This document shows, piece by piece, positions 12,652 through 21,347 of a stretch of DNA of 21,589 nt (position 1 is the stretch's first letter; each line of letters starts with the position of its first letter). The notes under the pieces were generated by a model that was not told where the DNA came from, did not search any database, and saw only the letters and a program-made list of their open reading frames with translations. The DNA comes from DATJFH01 sp035495815 (lineage in GTDB: Bacteria > Acidobacteriota > Terriglobia > Bryobacterales > Bryobacteraceae). The stretch is from positions 1 through 21,589 of the forward strand of contig DATJFH010000065.1 in NCBI GenBank assembly GCA_035495815.1, in the 5' to 3' direction. The translations under genes were made by a program, and so were the position numbers.

Positions 12652-15141
12652 CTACCTGGCTCGCTGCTCGTAAAAGGATTTCGCTTCGGCAAACTGCGAC
12701 AGCACGTGGTTCTTCTCCTGCTCCGACCGCCACCAGGGCCAGTCGACCGCCATGGCGCGCAGCTTGTCGATCCAGCGCATGAAGTACCGGGCGGACTCCG
12801 GGCTGCGGATTTTCCGCTCGCCCGTGTAGACCCGGATGGCGTTGGTCGCGGCCTGCTGGAATTCGGCGTCGAACAGCCGGTAGTTGGGACCTTCGGCGGA
12901 GAGCGAGAACCAGGAGCTCTCCGTAACCGGAACTTCCTCTTTGAACGTAATCTCATGGCCGTCGCCGGCGGGGATCTCGCGAAAGACCGCGCCGTTCCGG
13001 TAAATCCGGACCATCTTCACGGGAGCGATCGAGCGGACCCTGGCTTCGACGGCCACCTTGCCGCCGTCAGGGCCGAGCCGGATGGTGTCGCCCGGCGGCT
13101 TCCCGTTGATGCTGAACTCGAGCAGCGGGCCGGTGGTGAAAAAGGTGTTGCCCTTCCGCAGCGCCCCGATCCAGGATTCGATCCCCGGCTCCGGTCCCGA
13201 CATGGCATAGGTGCGGACGCTGCCGATGAGCTTGGTGCGGTGCAGGCTGGTGATGGAATCCTCGCCGCCCACCGGGGCGATGCGCAGATCGTTATTGAGG
13301 GCGTGATGCCACACGGCCAGCTCGGAGCGCGACGCGCCGGACCACTCGATGCAATCGACCAGGCCCAGCGCCGCATCCACCGGGAACGCCTTGGCGATGC
13401 CCAGCGTGCTCTCGAGCGGGTCGGGGTCGCCGTAATAGGCGTGCACGTATGCCGTGACGGCTCCCTGCGCGCGAGCCTTGCGCAGCATGTCGGTATTGCT
13501 CGGATACAGGCTCTCGATGGCGGTGCCCTCATAGCCGGTGGTGAACGGCGAGATCAGATGATCCTTCAGGCCGATGAAAAACATGTGCCCGTAGAACGGC
13601 GGGCGATACTCCTCGGCGAAGTGCAGCTTGGTTTTGGGATCCCCCGCGGAGGCGGGGTGCTCGCCGCCGCCGGGGACGAAGAAGTCGTGATCGAGAATGC
13701 GGTTGTCCTTGTTGGCGACCAGGTTCATCACCACGCTGAGTCCTTCGGCGCGCGCCATGTCGAGCAGGTTTTGCGGGGTGTTGTGGAGGTTGCCCGCGTA
13801 GTTCATGTGGACGTGGGTCGAGCCGCTCCACCAGCCCGGCGGCGACATGCCGGGGCGGCGCGTGAGCCGCAGCGTGACCTCGGAGGTGCGGTCCGCCTTC
13901 ACGTCCACGTCCGCGGACGCCGGCTCGGCATCGAAGCCGCTGACCGCTTCGATGGTCATCCGCCCGGGAGGGACGTCGACCGTGTATTCGCCCTGCGTGT
14001 GAAAGCTGTGCAGGGAGGATCGTCCGATGCGGGAGTAGGCGCCGTCCGGAGCGTAGAACTTGCCGTCGGACGCCAGCCCGTGGATGCGGGCGGGCTGCGA
14101 GACGCGCACGTGCACGCGGCCCATGGGGCGCTTCCAGCGGCGGACCGCGATCCCGACGTCCTTCCGCGCGCCGCCGTAGGTTTCGAGCAGCGCCAATTCG
14201 GGGAGGCCGCGGCGATTCGAGATATAAGCGATCCACTCGCCGTCGGGCGACCAGCGCGGGTGGAAGTGATCCCAGCGGTCGAAGGTGAGCTTGTACGGCG
14301 CTCCGCCCGCCAGCGGGACGGCGTACAGGTTGTTGAACTGATCGGCTGCTCCCGCGGTGGACGAGTACAGGACGCGCTTCCCATCGATGGAAACGTGCGG
14401 GCGCGTGCGATAGAGCGTCTGCTCGGAATAAACGCGGACCGCTTTCCGGACGCCGCCGGCTTCGGCGGGCATGCGCCACAGATCGCCGGCGCCGAGTCCG
14501 GAATCGCGGTTGCCGACGAAGACGATCTGCTTGCCGTCGGGAGTCCAGGCGGGCTGCGTGTGGCTGTCCCAGACGCCCACATACAGCCGGTCGCGAGGAT
14601 GGCGGCGGTCGGCGGTCAGGGCAACCGGATCGCCGTCCCACTTGCCGCCGCGAATCTTGCGGACGTAGATGTTGAATGCGCCGCTGGGCTGGGTCGAGAC
14701 GTAAGCAAGCCTGCCGCCGTCGGGCGAGAAGACCGGATCGAGATAGATATCCGCCCCGCTCGTGAGCGCGTGCGATTGTCCGGAGGCGACGTCCAGAATC
14801 TCGAGCTGTATGTTTTGGGCGCGGTCGTCGGCGGTATAGACGAGCCATTTGCCATCGGGCGACCAGGCGGGGGAGGAGTGATAGCGGGCGTTGTAGGTGA
14901 GCTCGACGGCCGGGCCGCCGGCCGCATCGATCTTCCAGATGGAGCCTTGCATGGCGAAGGCGATGGACTTCCCGTCGGGCGACCATGCCGGAGCCCAGGC
15001 GGTGGAGCCCGGGGCCGGCGGCAGGTAGTAGTTCTGCATGTAATTCCCGCCCATTTTGGCGGCGGGATAGACGAGAGGGTAGCCGTTGTCCTGGGCGCGG
15101 GCGGCGGCCGCCAGCAGGATCAGGAACAGGATGCGGCTCAT
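12652..15141 (-). CDS. Secreted PD40 beta-propeller fused to CehA/McbA-type PHP metallohydrolase
   Basis: 829 residues with a signal peptide (1-16, LFLILLAAAARA then Q). Residues about 45-310 contain TolB/PD40 propeller blades marked by AWSPDGKSIAF, AWSPDGKWLVY, VFSPDGGRLAY, AWTPDGKQIVF and RWSPDGEWIAY. A beta domain (about 335-428) follows. From 437 on is a PHP-like metallohydrolase resembling the CehA/McbA family: His443/His445 in STHVHMN, His519, His567 in YVHAYYGDP, WHH at 611-613 and PVGGEDS at 623-629 are probable metal ligands. CehA and McbA are known as carbaryl hydrolases, but substrates of related environmental proteins are mostly unknown. Its start overlaps the stop of the upstream SelA-like gene (ATGA), so the two are co-translated. 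The propeller may bind a partner or polymer. Confidence 0.88.
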   Translation of the reverse strand: MSRILFLILLAAAARAQDNGYPLVYPAAKMGGNYMQNYYLPPAPGSTAWAPAWSPDGKSIAFAMQGSIWKIDAAGGPAVELTYNARYHSSPAWSPDGKWLVYTADDRAQNIQLEILDVASGQSHALTSGADIYLDPVFSPDGGRLAYVSTQPSGAFNIYVRKIRGGKWDGDPVALTADRRHPRDRLYVGVWDSHTQPAWTPDGKQIVFVGNRDSGLGAGDLWRMPAEAGGVRKAVRVYSEQTLYRTRPHVSIDGKRVLYSSTAGAADQFNNLYAVPLAGGAPYKLTFDRWDHFHPRWSPDGEWIAYISNRRGLPELALLETYGGARKDVGIAVRRWKRPMGRVHVRVSQPARIHGLASDGKFYAPDGAYSRIGRSSLHSFHTQGEYTVDVPPGRMTIEAVSGFDAEPASADVDVKADRTSEVTLRLTRRPGMSPPGWWSGSTHVHMNYAGNLHNTPQNLLDMARAEGLSVVMNLVANKDNRILDHDFFVPGGGEHPASAGDPKTKLHFAEEYRPPFYGHMFFIGLKDHLISPFTTGYEGTAIESLYPSNTDMLRKARAQGAVTAYVHAYYGDPDPLESTLGIAKAFPVDAALGLVDCIEWSGASRSELAVWHHALNNDLRIAPVGGEDSITSLHRTKLIGSVRTYAMSGPEPGIESWIGALRKGNTFFTTGPLLEFSINGKPPGDTIRLGPDGGKVAVEARVRSIAPVKMVRIYRNGAVFREIPAGDGHEITFKEEVPVTESSWFSLSAEGPNYRLFDAEFQQAATNAIRVYTGERKIRSPESARYFMRWIDKLRAMAVDWPWWRSEQEKNHVLSQFAEAKSFYEQRAR

Positions 15142-16679
15142 ACGCGGGAGGCCTTCCAGGCGGCCGGGCCATACTCGCCCAGATCGAGTTCACCGGACAT
15201 GGCGTCGCCGGAGATGGCGCCGCTGAAGGTGTAGACCAGGCGCACGCCTTCGACCGGCAGAGTGGAGCGGAAGCGGATGCGGTCTCCGGAGATCGTGCCT
15301 TCCACGTCGCCGTGAGCGGTGGCGCCCTGGTGCGAGCCGAGGAGGCGTCCGCCCTGAACGCGCAGCTGCAGCGCATGGCGCGCCGCGCCGCGGGCGAAGG
15401 TGATGTCCAGATTCCAGCGTCCGCCGGGGTTGGCGCCGAGGGAGATTTGCGGCTGCACGGATTTGGATTTGGGCGCGGCGGCGAAGATCTCACGGAGGCG
15501 GCGGGCGACGAGCTTATGGTCCTCCGGCTTCATGGCCACCGGCCGGAGGATGAAGGAGTGGCCGCCGCCGGAGGCGTGCGACATGATGCGCGGCTCGCCG
15601 TCGAGCAGGAGCCGGTAAAGCTCCCCCGCGGTCAGGCCGACGCGCGACGGATCCCAGGCGATCTCGAGCACGGGATAGGGGCTGGCGCCGGCCGGGGGCA
15701 AGACCCTGGTGGTGACGCCGGGCGTCCGCGTTATCTCCGCGCTCATGGACGCGAACCAGGATTCCCACTCCCGGTACTCGGCCTTGACATCGCGTTTATG
15801 GAAGTAGACGTCGAGGGCGGCGAGCATCCCCATGATCTCTTCCTTGCCGGCTTTCATGGCGCGGCCGAAGGCGTGGTGGGGCGCGCTGTTGAGCCAGGCG
15901 GCGCGGATCAGTCCGGCGTTTCCGGCCAGCACGCCGGCGCACTGCGGGCCGCGCAGAAACTTGCCGCCGCTATAGACCACCAGGTCCGCGCCGCGGGCCA
16001 GATAGGGATTCGGCCGGGCGGGCAGCTCGGCGGCCGCGTCCACCAGCACGGGGACCCCGAACTTGCGCGCGGCCGGCACGATCTGCTCGAGACGCACGCT
16101 GCCTTGCGCCTCGCCTACGCCGAGCACGGCGATCATGGCGGTCCGCTCGTTCAAGGCTTCCTGGAACTCGTGCGGCGTGTCCACCTGCACGATGCGGGCG
16201 CCGACCGTGCGGAAGGCGTGATCGTAGTCGTTGCGCGACTGCTTGGGCATGATCACGTCGGTCTTGAGTCCGGTGAGGATGGGGAGCTGCTTCATCCTCT
16301 CCGGGTCGCCGCCGGCAATGCAGGCCGCCGTGGCATGCGTCAGAGCGGCGGCCGAGCCGGAGGTGACGATGGCGGCTTCCGCGCCGAGCCACTCGGCGAT
16401 CCGGGCGCCGGCCTTTTCCATGAGCTCGTCGATATTGACGGACCAGCGGGAAGCCTCGTCCATCGCCTCGCGCACCTCGGGCAGCATGAGGGCGCCGCCG
16501 TTGATGGTGTACGTGGCGGTGAGATTGATGAACGGCTTGACGCCGATGCGCGAATAGATGCGCGGTGAATCGGGCTCCGGCGCGGCGGCGAGGGGCGGAG
16601 TCCCGCCCAATAGCGCGGCCGCCCCCGCGCCGCCCGCGTGCAGGAGGGCCCGGCGGCTCGGTCTGACTTTGTTTCCCAT
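15138..16679 (-). CDS. Tat-type SelA-like PLP-dependent enzyme with extra C-terminal beta domain
   Basis: 513 residues from the ATG at 16679. Upstream codons in frame would add 64 residues, but a Tat-type signal (PSRRALLHAGGAGAAALLGG) begins right at this Met and a promoter lies just upstream. The body is a fold-type I aminotransferase resembling SelA/aminotransferase class V: TSGSAAALTHATAAC (106-120) at the phosphate site, Asp214 in VLVDAAAE, and the PLP lysine Lys240 in YSGGKFLRGPQCAGVL. The family's relatives act as lyases or transferases on amino acids and sugar acids, so true selenocysteine synthase is unlikely. Residues about 405-513 form a Gly-rich beta domain ending GELDLGEYGPAAW, not part of SelA. 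Export of a PLP enzyme is unusual; Tat would allow transport with cofactor bound. It is coupled by ATGA to the metallohydrolase gene. Confidence 0.83.
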   Translation of the reverse strand: MGNKVRPSRRALLHAGGAGAAALLGGTPPLAAAPEPDSPRIYSRIGVKPFINLTATYTINGGALMLPEVREAMDEASRWSVNIDELMEKAGARIAEWLGAEAAIVTSGSAAALTHATAACIAGGDPERMKQLPILTGLKTDVIMPKQSRNDYDHAFRTVGARIVQVDTPHEFQEALNERTAMIAVLGVGEAQGSVRLEQIVPAARKFGVPVLVDAAAELPARPNPYLARGADLVVYSGGKFLRGPQCAGVLAGNAGLIRAAWLNSAPHHAFGRAMKAGKEEIMGMLAALDVYFHKRDVKAEYREWESWFASMSAEITRTPGVTTRVLPPAGASPYPVLEIAWDPSRVGLTAGELYRLLLDGEPRIMSHASGGGHSFILRPVAMKPEDHKLVARRLREIFAAAPKSKSVQPQISLGANPGGRWNLDITFARGAARHALQLRVQGGRLLGSHQGATAHGDVEGTISGDRIRFRSTLPVEGVRLVYTFSGAISGDAMSGELDLGEYGPAAWKASRV

Positions 16680-16686
16680 GGATGCC

Positions 16687-16736
16687 AACATAGATCCCGG
16701 GGAGGCCATTTGCAAGTGGACGCGATGCATTAGAAT
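16687..16736. promoter_or_regulatory. Divergent promoter pair sharing one palindromic -35 box
   Basis: TTGCAA at 16710-16715 reads the same on both strands. Leftward it is followed after 17 nt by TATGTT (complement of 16687-16692), then 7 nt to the ATG at 16679. Rightward it is followed after 15 nt by TAGAAT (16731-16736), then 7 nt to the ATG at 16744. Both messages would start at about their first codon. Only one polymerase could use the shared -35 at a time. Confidence 0.5.
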
Positions 16737-16743
16737 GTTCGCA

Positions 16744-17898
16744 ATGAATTCGATCAGCCGGCGTGGACTTCTTTTCGGCGGCGCGGGCGCCTCCCTGGCG
16801 GCGGGCCCGAAGCCGCGCGTGGCCTGCATCCTGAACGTCTGGTTCCCGAACTCGCACGCCGACGTGTTCATGCCGCGCCTGCTGGACGGCTATCGTCTGA
16901 ACGGCCGCCGGCACGAGCCGCGGCTGGAGGTGGCTTCACTCTATGTCGACCGGTTTCCGGTGAACGACATGGCGCGCGAGGAGGCCGAAGAGCACGGGAT
17001 CCCCATTTTCCCCACGGTGACCGGAGCGCTGCGCCGGGACGGCCCCAGGCTGGCGGTGGACGCCGTGGCGATCATCGGGGAGCACGGCGATTATCCGCGC
17101 ACGGCCCGCGGAAACTTCATGTATCCGCGCTGGAAGTACTTCCAGGAGATCGCCGGCGTCATGCGCGAGGAAGGCCGCGTCCTGCCGGTGTACCAGGACA
17201 AGTATTTCGCCTACGAGTGGGAGGACGCCAGGCGCACCTACGAACTGGCGCGCAAAATGCGGATCCCGCTGCTTTGCGGCTCGACCGTGCCGCTGGCGTG
17301 GCGGCGTCCGGCGGTCGAGATCAATCGCGGGACGCGGTTCACGGAACTGCTGACCACCAGCTACAGCGACCTCGAGGAGCATGCCTACCACGGAGTCGAG
17401 CTGCTGCAATCCATGGCGGAGCGGCGCGCGGGCGGCGAGACGGGCGTGGCGCGGGTTCGCTACTGTTCGGGCGGGGAGTTGTGGAAGCTGGCGGACGGCG
17501 GGGAGTGGTCCAAGGCGCTGCTCGACGCCGCGCTCGCGCGCCGGGTCAACGCCGTGCCGCCGAACGGCGGGCAGCCGCCGGAGGCTTTCCTGATCCGCTA
17601 CCGGGACGGCGTGAAAGGCGCGGTGCTGCACGTGAACGCCATGACGCGGGACTACGCGTTCGCCGCCCGCATCGAGGGCCGGGCTGAACCGGTGTCGGCG
17701 TGTTTTTACATCCAGCTCTACCTGCACAATCACTGGAGCTTCATGGTGCGGAATTTCGAAGACCTGGTGACGACAGGGAAGGAGCCGAATCCGATCGAGC
17801 GGACGCTGGTGGCCAACGGGATCCTGCTGGCGGGCCTGGAGTCGCGCCGGCTGGGGGGAAAGTGGATCGAGACGCCGGAGCTGGCGGTGAAATATTGA
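16744..17898 (+). CDS. Conserved exported protein of unknown function
   Basis: 384 residues from the ATG at 16744, chosen because a Tat-like or Sec signal (SISRRGLLFGGAGASLAAG) begins there and a -10 box lies 7 nt upstream; an in-frame extension upstream would run through the promoter. I recognise no named family. After the signal a Rossmann-like strand RVACILNVWF and PNSHAD are seen. Distinctive blocks are IGEHGDYPRTARGNFMYPRW (111-130), PVYQDKYFAYEWEDA (148-162), CGSTVPLAWRRP (178-189) and RRAGGETGV (227-235). The tail NFEDLVTTGKEPNPIERTL resembles the C-terminal part of Gfo/Idh/MocA oxidoreductases, so a distant or degenerate relative is possible, but no clear GxGxxG motif is seen. It diverges from the SelA-like gene with a shared promoter region, suggesting a linked role. 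Confidence 0.82.
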   Translation: MNSISRRGLLFGGAGASLAAGPKPRVACILNVWFPNSHADVFMPRLLDGYRLNGRRHEPRLEVASLYVDRFPVNDMAREEAEEHGIPIFPTVTGALRRDGPRLAVDAVAIIGEHGDYPRTARGNFMYPRWKYFQEIAGVMREEGRVLPVYQDKYFAYEWEDARRTYELARKMRIPLLCGSTVPLAWRRPAVEINRGTRFTELLTTSYSDLEEHAYHGVELLQSMAERRAGGETGVARVRYCSGGELWKLADGGEWSKALLDAALARRVNAVPPNGGQPPEAFLIRYRDGVKGAVLHVNAMTRDYAFAARIEGRAEPVSACFYIQLYLHNHWSFMVRNFEDLVTTGKEPNPIERTLVANGILLAGLESRRLGGKWIETPELAVKY

Positions 17899-17907
17899 TC
17901 CAGCGCA

Positions 17908-17937
17908 GGCGGCTGGAGGAACTCCGCTCCGGCCGCC
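17908..17937. terminator. Candidate bidirectional hairpin terminator
   Basis: An 11-bp stem, GGCGGCTGGAG pairing with CTCCGGCCGCC (ten Watson-Crick pairs and one G-T), with an 8-nt loop. It lies in the 58-nt gap between two convergent stop codons (17898 and 17957). There is no T-tract on either side, so it may act as a T-less terminator or a 3'-end stabiliser rather than a classic intrinsic terminator. Confidence 0.45.
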
Positions 17938-17956
17938 GCCCCTGACTCGCGCGCGC

Positions 17957-20900
17957 TTAGAACCCGATCTTCAAGCCGAACTGAATATCCCTCGGCGCGT
18001 TGGCGACATTGGTCACCTGTCCGAAGCTCTGCGACGACACCGTTCCGTTGGGGGCGGCGAATTGCGGGTGGTTGAACAGGTTGTAAAACTCGGCGCGGAA
18101 CTGGGTCGTGATCTTGTGGTCCTTCACGCTGATGGAGAAACTCTTGGACATCACGGCGTCCACGTTCCGCAGGCCGTCGGTGCGGACGTCCGGCAGAAAA
18201 GGTCCCGTGTTGCCGTACGTGAACGCCGGGACGTTGGCGAAGACGGCGGTGTCGAACCACCTGTCGATGGTCGGATTGTCGAGCCGGGCGCTTCGGCCGT
18301 TGTTTACAATCCTGCCTACGCTGACCGGGAAGCCGCTCTGCACGCGGACGATGCCGCTCAACTGCCAGCCCCCGAGGACGGCGTCGGCGGGCTTGCCCCA
18401 GGTTGAACCGACGGCGCGGCCGCGGCCGAACGGCAGCTCGTACACGCTGCTGAGCACGAATTGATTCGGCGCATGGAACGCGGACAGCGACTTTTCCAGC
18501 CGCCGATTGTAGTAGTCGAGCGGATTGCGGACGTCGTCAATGGCCTTCGACCGCGTGTAGGCGGCCAGAAAAGTAAAGGTACCGGACAGGCGGCGCTCGA
18601 CCTGGATGGTGCCCGCCTGGTAGGTGGAGTTGGCCGCCGGCGTGAACACGCGCGCGACGCCGTTGTCGCCGGAGTACTGCGGGAACGGCAGGAGCGACTG
18701 GCGGCGCGAGATGGTGGAGCTGGTCAGGGCGCCGGTGGTGATGGCTCCGAAGAAGGGGTTCGGAACCTGATCGTTGAGGCGGTTTCCCAGCGCCAGGTAT
18801 TCGTCCGGAAGCTGGTTGATATTCCAGGTGGTCAGCAGGCGCGTGTCCTTGCCGCCCCAGTAGTGGACGTCCAGCACCAGCTTGCCCGGCAGCTCGCGCT
18901 GGATGCCGAGGCTCCAGGTCTGCGCGTACGGATTCTGATACTCGTGCGTGGGCACGGAGATGGTGGAGCCTGCGTTGGCCAGCGGATCGCGGCTGTTCTG
19001 CGCCGGCTGGATGCCGGTCGGATAAGGATTGGTCAGGCGGTTGGCGGGCGTCAGCCCGTCGATGGTCGCCAGCATGGTGGTGGTGCGGAACGCTTCCACC
19101 GCGCCGCTGCCGTTGCCCTGCACGTTGCGCGGCAGGAAGAAGATGCCGTAGCCGCCGCGCAGCACGGTTTTCGACGTGATCTGGTAGGCGAATCCCGCGC
19201 GCGGGCCGAAGTTGTTGGTGGTCTCCTGCTGGTTTCCGTTGCCGTGCCCGATCCAGACCAGTTGACCTTTGAGATTCGGCAGGCCCGCTTTGGCCCCCAG
19301 CGGATTCGTCGCGAACGGATCGAAGTAGGCCAGCCGGTTCCATTTTTCCATGTCGCCGCTGCTCATTTCCCAGCGCACGCCGAGGTTGAGGGTAAGGCGG
19401 CTCGAGACGCGCCAGTCGTCCTGGACGAATCCGGCGGCGTAGCGGCTCTGCGTGGAAATGGGATTCAGGCGATTGATGAGGCCGCTGGCCACGTCGCCCA
19501 GCAGAAACGAGGCGAAGCCGAAACCGGCGGTGGGGCTGGCCTGCACCGGGTTCGGACCTTGCGTATATCCGCGGTTGAAGGTGAACGCGCCGGTCGGATT
19601 GTTCAACTGACCTTCGTTGAAATGCAGCCAGCGGTACTCCCCGCCGAATTTCAAGCCGTGCTTGCCGCGCAGATAGCTGAGGCTGCCGCGCGCGTTGAAC
19701 ACGTTGCGGGGCTGAAACTGGAGGAAGTTGTCATTCAGATTGGACGTTCCCGAAACATCGCTGATCGCGAAGACGGGGAACTGCGACACCACCTGGCTGG
19801 TGAACGAGGGAACGAAGCCGAGCTGGCTGACATCGAAGCCCTGCGACATGCCGTACTGGGTCGCCAGCCCGCGCGTGGCCGAGAACTGGGCGTCGCCCAC
19901 CAGCGAGGGCGAGAAGACATGGGTCAGGTCGGCGACGCCCTGGGTGTAGTGATCGGTGGTCTGGCGGCCGCCGCCGATCGGAAGGGGCATGTTGCCCGGA
20001 GCGATGCGGTCGTCTTCCTGCCGCGAGTAGCGGACAAAAAAGCGGGTGCTCTCGCTGAGATTCACGTCCGAGCGAATGTCGTATTTGTCGCTGTTGGTGA
20101 TGGCTTTGGAGCCGAAGAAGTAATTGTTCTGGCCGGTGACCGGATCGCCGCCGATGTTCGGCAGCGGGTAGAACGGGACGGTTTTCGAGGCCACATTGTC
20201 GAAGCGGTTGCCGGGAATGATATTGCCGGCGAAGGGCGTGCGCTGCCGCGACCCGTCCGCCAGCGTGGTGAGCGTATCCGGATCGTAGAGGGTGATCAGC
20301 GCGCGATTGGAGGCCAGAGTCTGGGAAAAGTTGCCCTGGCGCTGCAGCTGCGAGGGGACGGTGGAGATAATGGAGTTGGGGTAGCCCTGGCGGAGCCCTT
20401 CGTAATCGCCGAACAGGAACCACTTGTTTTTGAGAATGGGACCGCCGATGTTGCCGCCGAACTGGTGGCGCGCGAACGAAGTCAGCGGGCGGCCGGCGCG
20501 GTTGTTGAAGAACTCGTTGGCGTCGAGGTTGCTGTGCCGCTCGAAATCGTAGGCGACGCCGTGGTAGCTGTTGGTTCCGGCTTTGGTAACCATGTTGATC
20601 ACGCCGCCGGAGGTGCGGCCGAACTCGGCGTCATAGCTGCTGACCTGGACTTTGAACTCCTGCACCGAATCGACGGGCGGATTGATCACGCCGCGGTTGA
20701 TGTCGGGCGTGGTATTGGGCGCGCCGTCGAGCAGGATCTCCTGCGATCCGGAGCGTCCGCCGCCGACGTTGAAATCGGACTTGAAGAAGTTGCGGCCCAC
20801 GTCCTTGCCGCCGCCGTTGCCGAAGTTGCCGCCGAAGGTCACGCCGGGCGTGAGGCCGACCAGCGCGAACGGATCGCGGATATTGAGCGGCAGCGAGAGA

Positions 20901-21319
20901 ATGCTGCGCGTGGTCACCACCTGTCCCAGCGTGGAACTGGCCGTCTCGAGGGGAGGCGCCTCGGAGGAAACCTGCACGGTTTCGGAAACCTGGCCCGGCT
21001 CGAGCGTGATGTCGAGGTCGTAACTCTGATTCACCTGGATCGTGATCGGCCCTTGCGAGAAGGTCTTGAATCCGGTCAGCGTGGCGGATACCTGGTACTG
21101 GCTGGGCGGCAGGGAAGGGAAGCGGTACACGCCGGATTCGTTGGTGACGGCGGTGAATTTCGCTCCGCTGTTGGCGTCGACGACCGTCAGTTGAACTTTC
21201 GGGATCACACCGCCGGTCTTATCGCGGACCAGGCCGCTGATCTGACCCTGGAAGGTCTGGGCGGCCATCGTAGCGACTGCGATCGAGACAATCAGGAGAG
21301 CGCGTAATTTGACTGACAT
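17957..21319 (-). CDS. TonB-dependent-receptor-like outer-membrane protein with carboxypeptidase regulatory domain
   Basis: 1,120 residues from the ATG at 21319. An in-frame ATG 27 nt upstream lies within a -10-like box and is rejected; the chosen start has GAGGGGG at 21325-21331 and a signal peptide (KLRALLIVSIAVATMAAQ). Residues about 24-100 are a carboxypeptidase regulatory-like beta sandwich (GQISGLVRDKTGGVIPKVQL, then FPSLPPSQYQVSATLTGFK). Plug-like elements follow (VVTTRSILSLPLNIRDPFAL, then VINPPVDSVQEFKVQVSSYD). The rest is a long beta barrel with many Asn/Gly/aromatic strands, ending in the outer-membrane signature FGLKIGF with terminal Phe. This is the Oar-like type abundant in Acidobacteriota. 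It probably binds or imports glycans, peptides or metal complexes; the ligand is unknown. No SusD-like partner is adjacent. Confidence 0.93.
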   Translation of the reverse strand: MSVKLRALLIVSIAVATMAAQTFQGQISGLVRDKTGGVIPKVQLTVVDANSGAKFTAVTNESGVYRFPSLPPSQYQVSATLTGFKTFSQGPITIQVNQSYDLDITLEPGQVSETVQVSSEAPPLETASSTLGQVVTTRSILSLPLNIRDPFALVGLTPGVTFGGNFGNGGGKDVGRNFFKSDFNVGGGRSGSQEILLDGAPNTTPDINRGVINPPVDSVQEFKVQVSSYDAEFGRTSGGVINMVTKAGTNSYHGVAYDFERHSNLDANEFFNNRAGRPLTSFARHQFGGNIGGPILKNKWFLFGDYEGLRQGYPNSIISTVPSQLQRQGNFSQTLASNRALITLYDPDTLTTLADGSRQRTPFAGNIIPGNRFDNVASKTVPFYPLPNIGGDPVTGQNNYFFGSKAITNSDKYDIRSDVNLSESTRFFVRYSRQEDDRIAPGNMPLPIGGGRQTTDHYTQGVADLTHVFSPSLVGDAQFSATRGLATQYGMSQGFDVSQLGFVPSFTSQVVSQFPVFAISDVSGTSNLNDNFLQFQPRNVFNARGSLSYLRGKHGLKFGGEYRWLHFNEGQLNNPTGAFTFNRGYTQGPNPVQASPTAGFGFASFLLGDVASGLINRLNPISTQSRYAAGFVQDDWRVSSRLTLNLGVRWEMSSGDMEKWNRLAYFDPFATNPLGAKAGLPNLKGQLVWIGHGNGNQQETTNNFGPRAGFAYQITSKTVLRGGYGIFFLPRNVQGNGSGAVEAFRTTTMLATIDGLTPANRLTNPYPTGIQPAQNSRDPLANAGSTISVPTHEYQNPYAQTWSLGIQRELPGKLVLDVHYWGGKDTRLLTTWNINQLPDEYLALGNRLNDQVPNPFFGAITTGALTSSTISRRQSLLPFPQYSGDNGVARVFTPAANSTYQAGTIQVERRLSGTFTFLAAYTRSKAIDDVRNPLDYYNRRLEKSLSAFHAPNQFVLSSVYELPFGRGRAVGSTWGKPADAVLGGWQLSGIVRVQSGFPVSVGRIVNNGRSARLDNPTIDRWFDTAVFANVPAFTYGNTGPFLPDVRTDGLRNVDAVMSKSFSISVKDHKITTQFRAEFYNLFNHPQFAAPNGTVSSQSFGQVTNVANAPRDIQFGLKIGF

Positions 21320-21341
21320 GGGAACCCCCTCGGTTTCACTT

Positions 21342-21347
21342 AGCATA
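21342..21347 (-). promoter_or_regulatory. Candidate -10 box of the outer-membrane receptor gene
   Basis: On the minus strand TATGCT ends 22 nt before the ATG at 21319, giving a leader of about 16 nt that contains the strong GAGGGGG Shine-Dalgarno. No good -35 is seen (TTTTGC at 16-nt spacing is weak). Confidence 0.3.

Noticed and set aside
12490..15234. A 914-codon plus-strand frame opposite the propeller/metallohydrolase gene
   Set aside because: Compositional shadow rich in Arg, Val, Gly and Asp. The minus-strand gene has signal peptide, propeller repeats and metal-binding histidines.
16558..16743. A 62-residue N-terminal extension of the unknown exported protein
   Set aside because: It runs antisense through the signal region of the SelA-like gene and through the promoter, and would bury the signal peptide.
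16680..16871. A 64-residue N-terminal extension of the SelA-like protein
   Set aside because: It would place the Tat signal internally, overlap the divergent gene by more than 100 nt and run through a well-spaced promoter.
18461..21307. A 948-codon plus-strand frame opposite the receptor gene
   Set aside because: Low-complexity product with no domain. The minus-strand receptor has signal peptide, regulatory domain, plug and terminal Phe.
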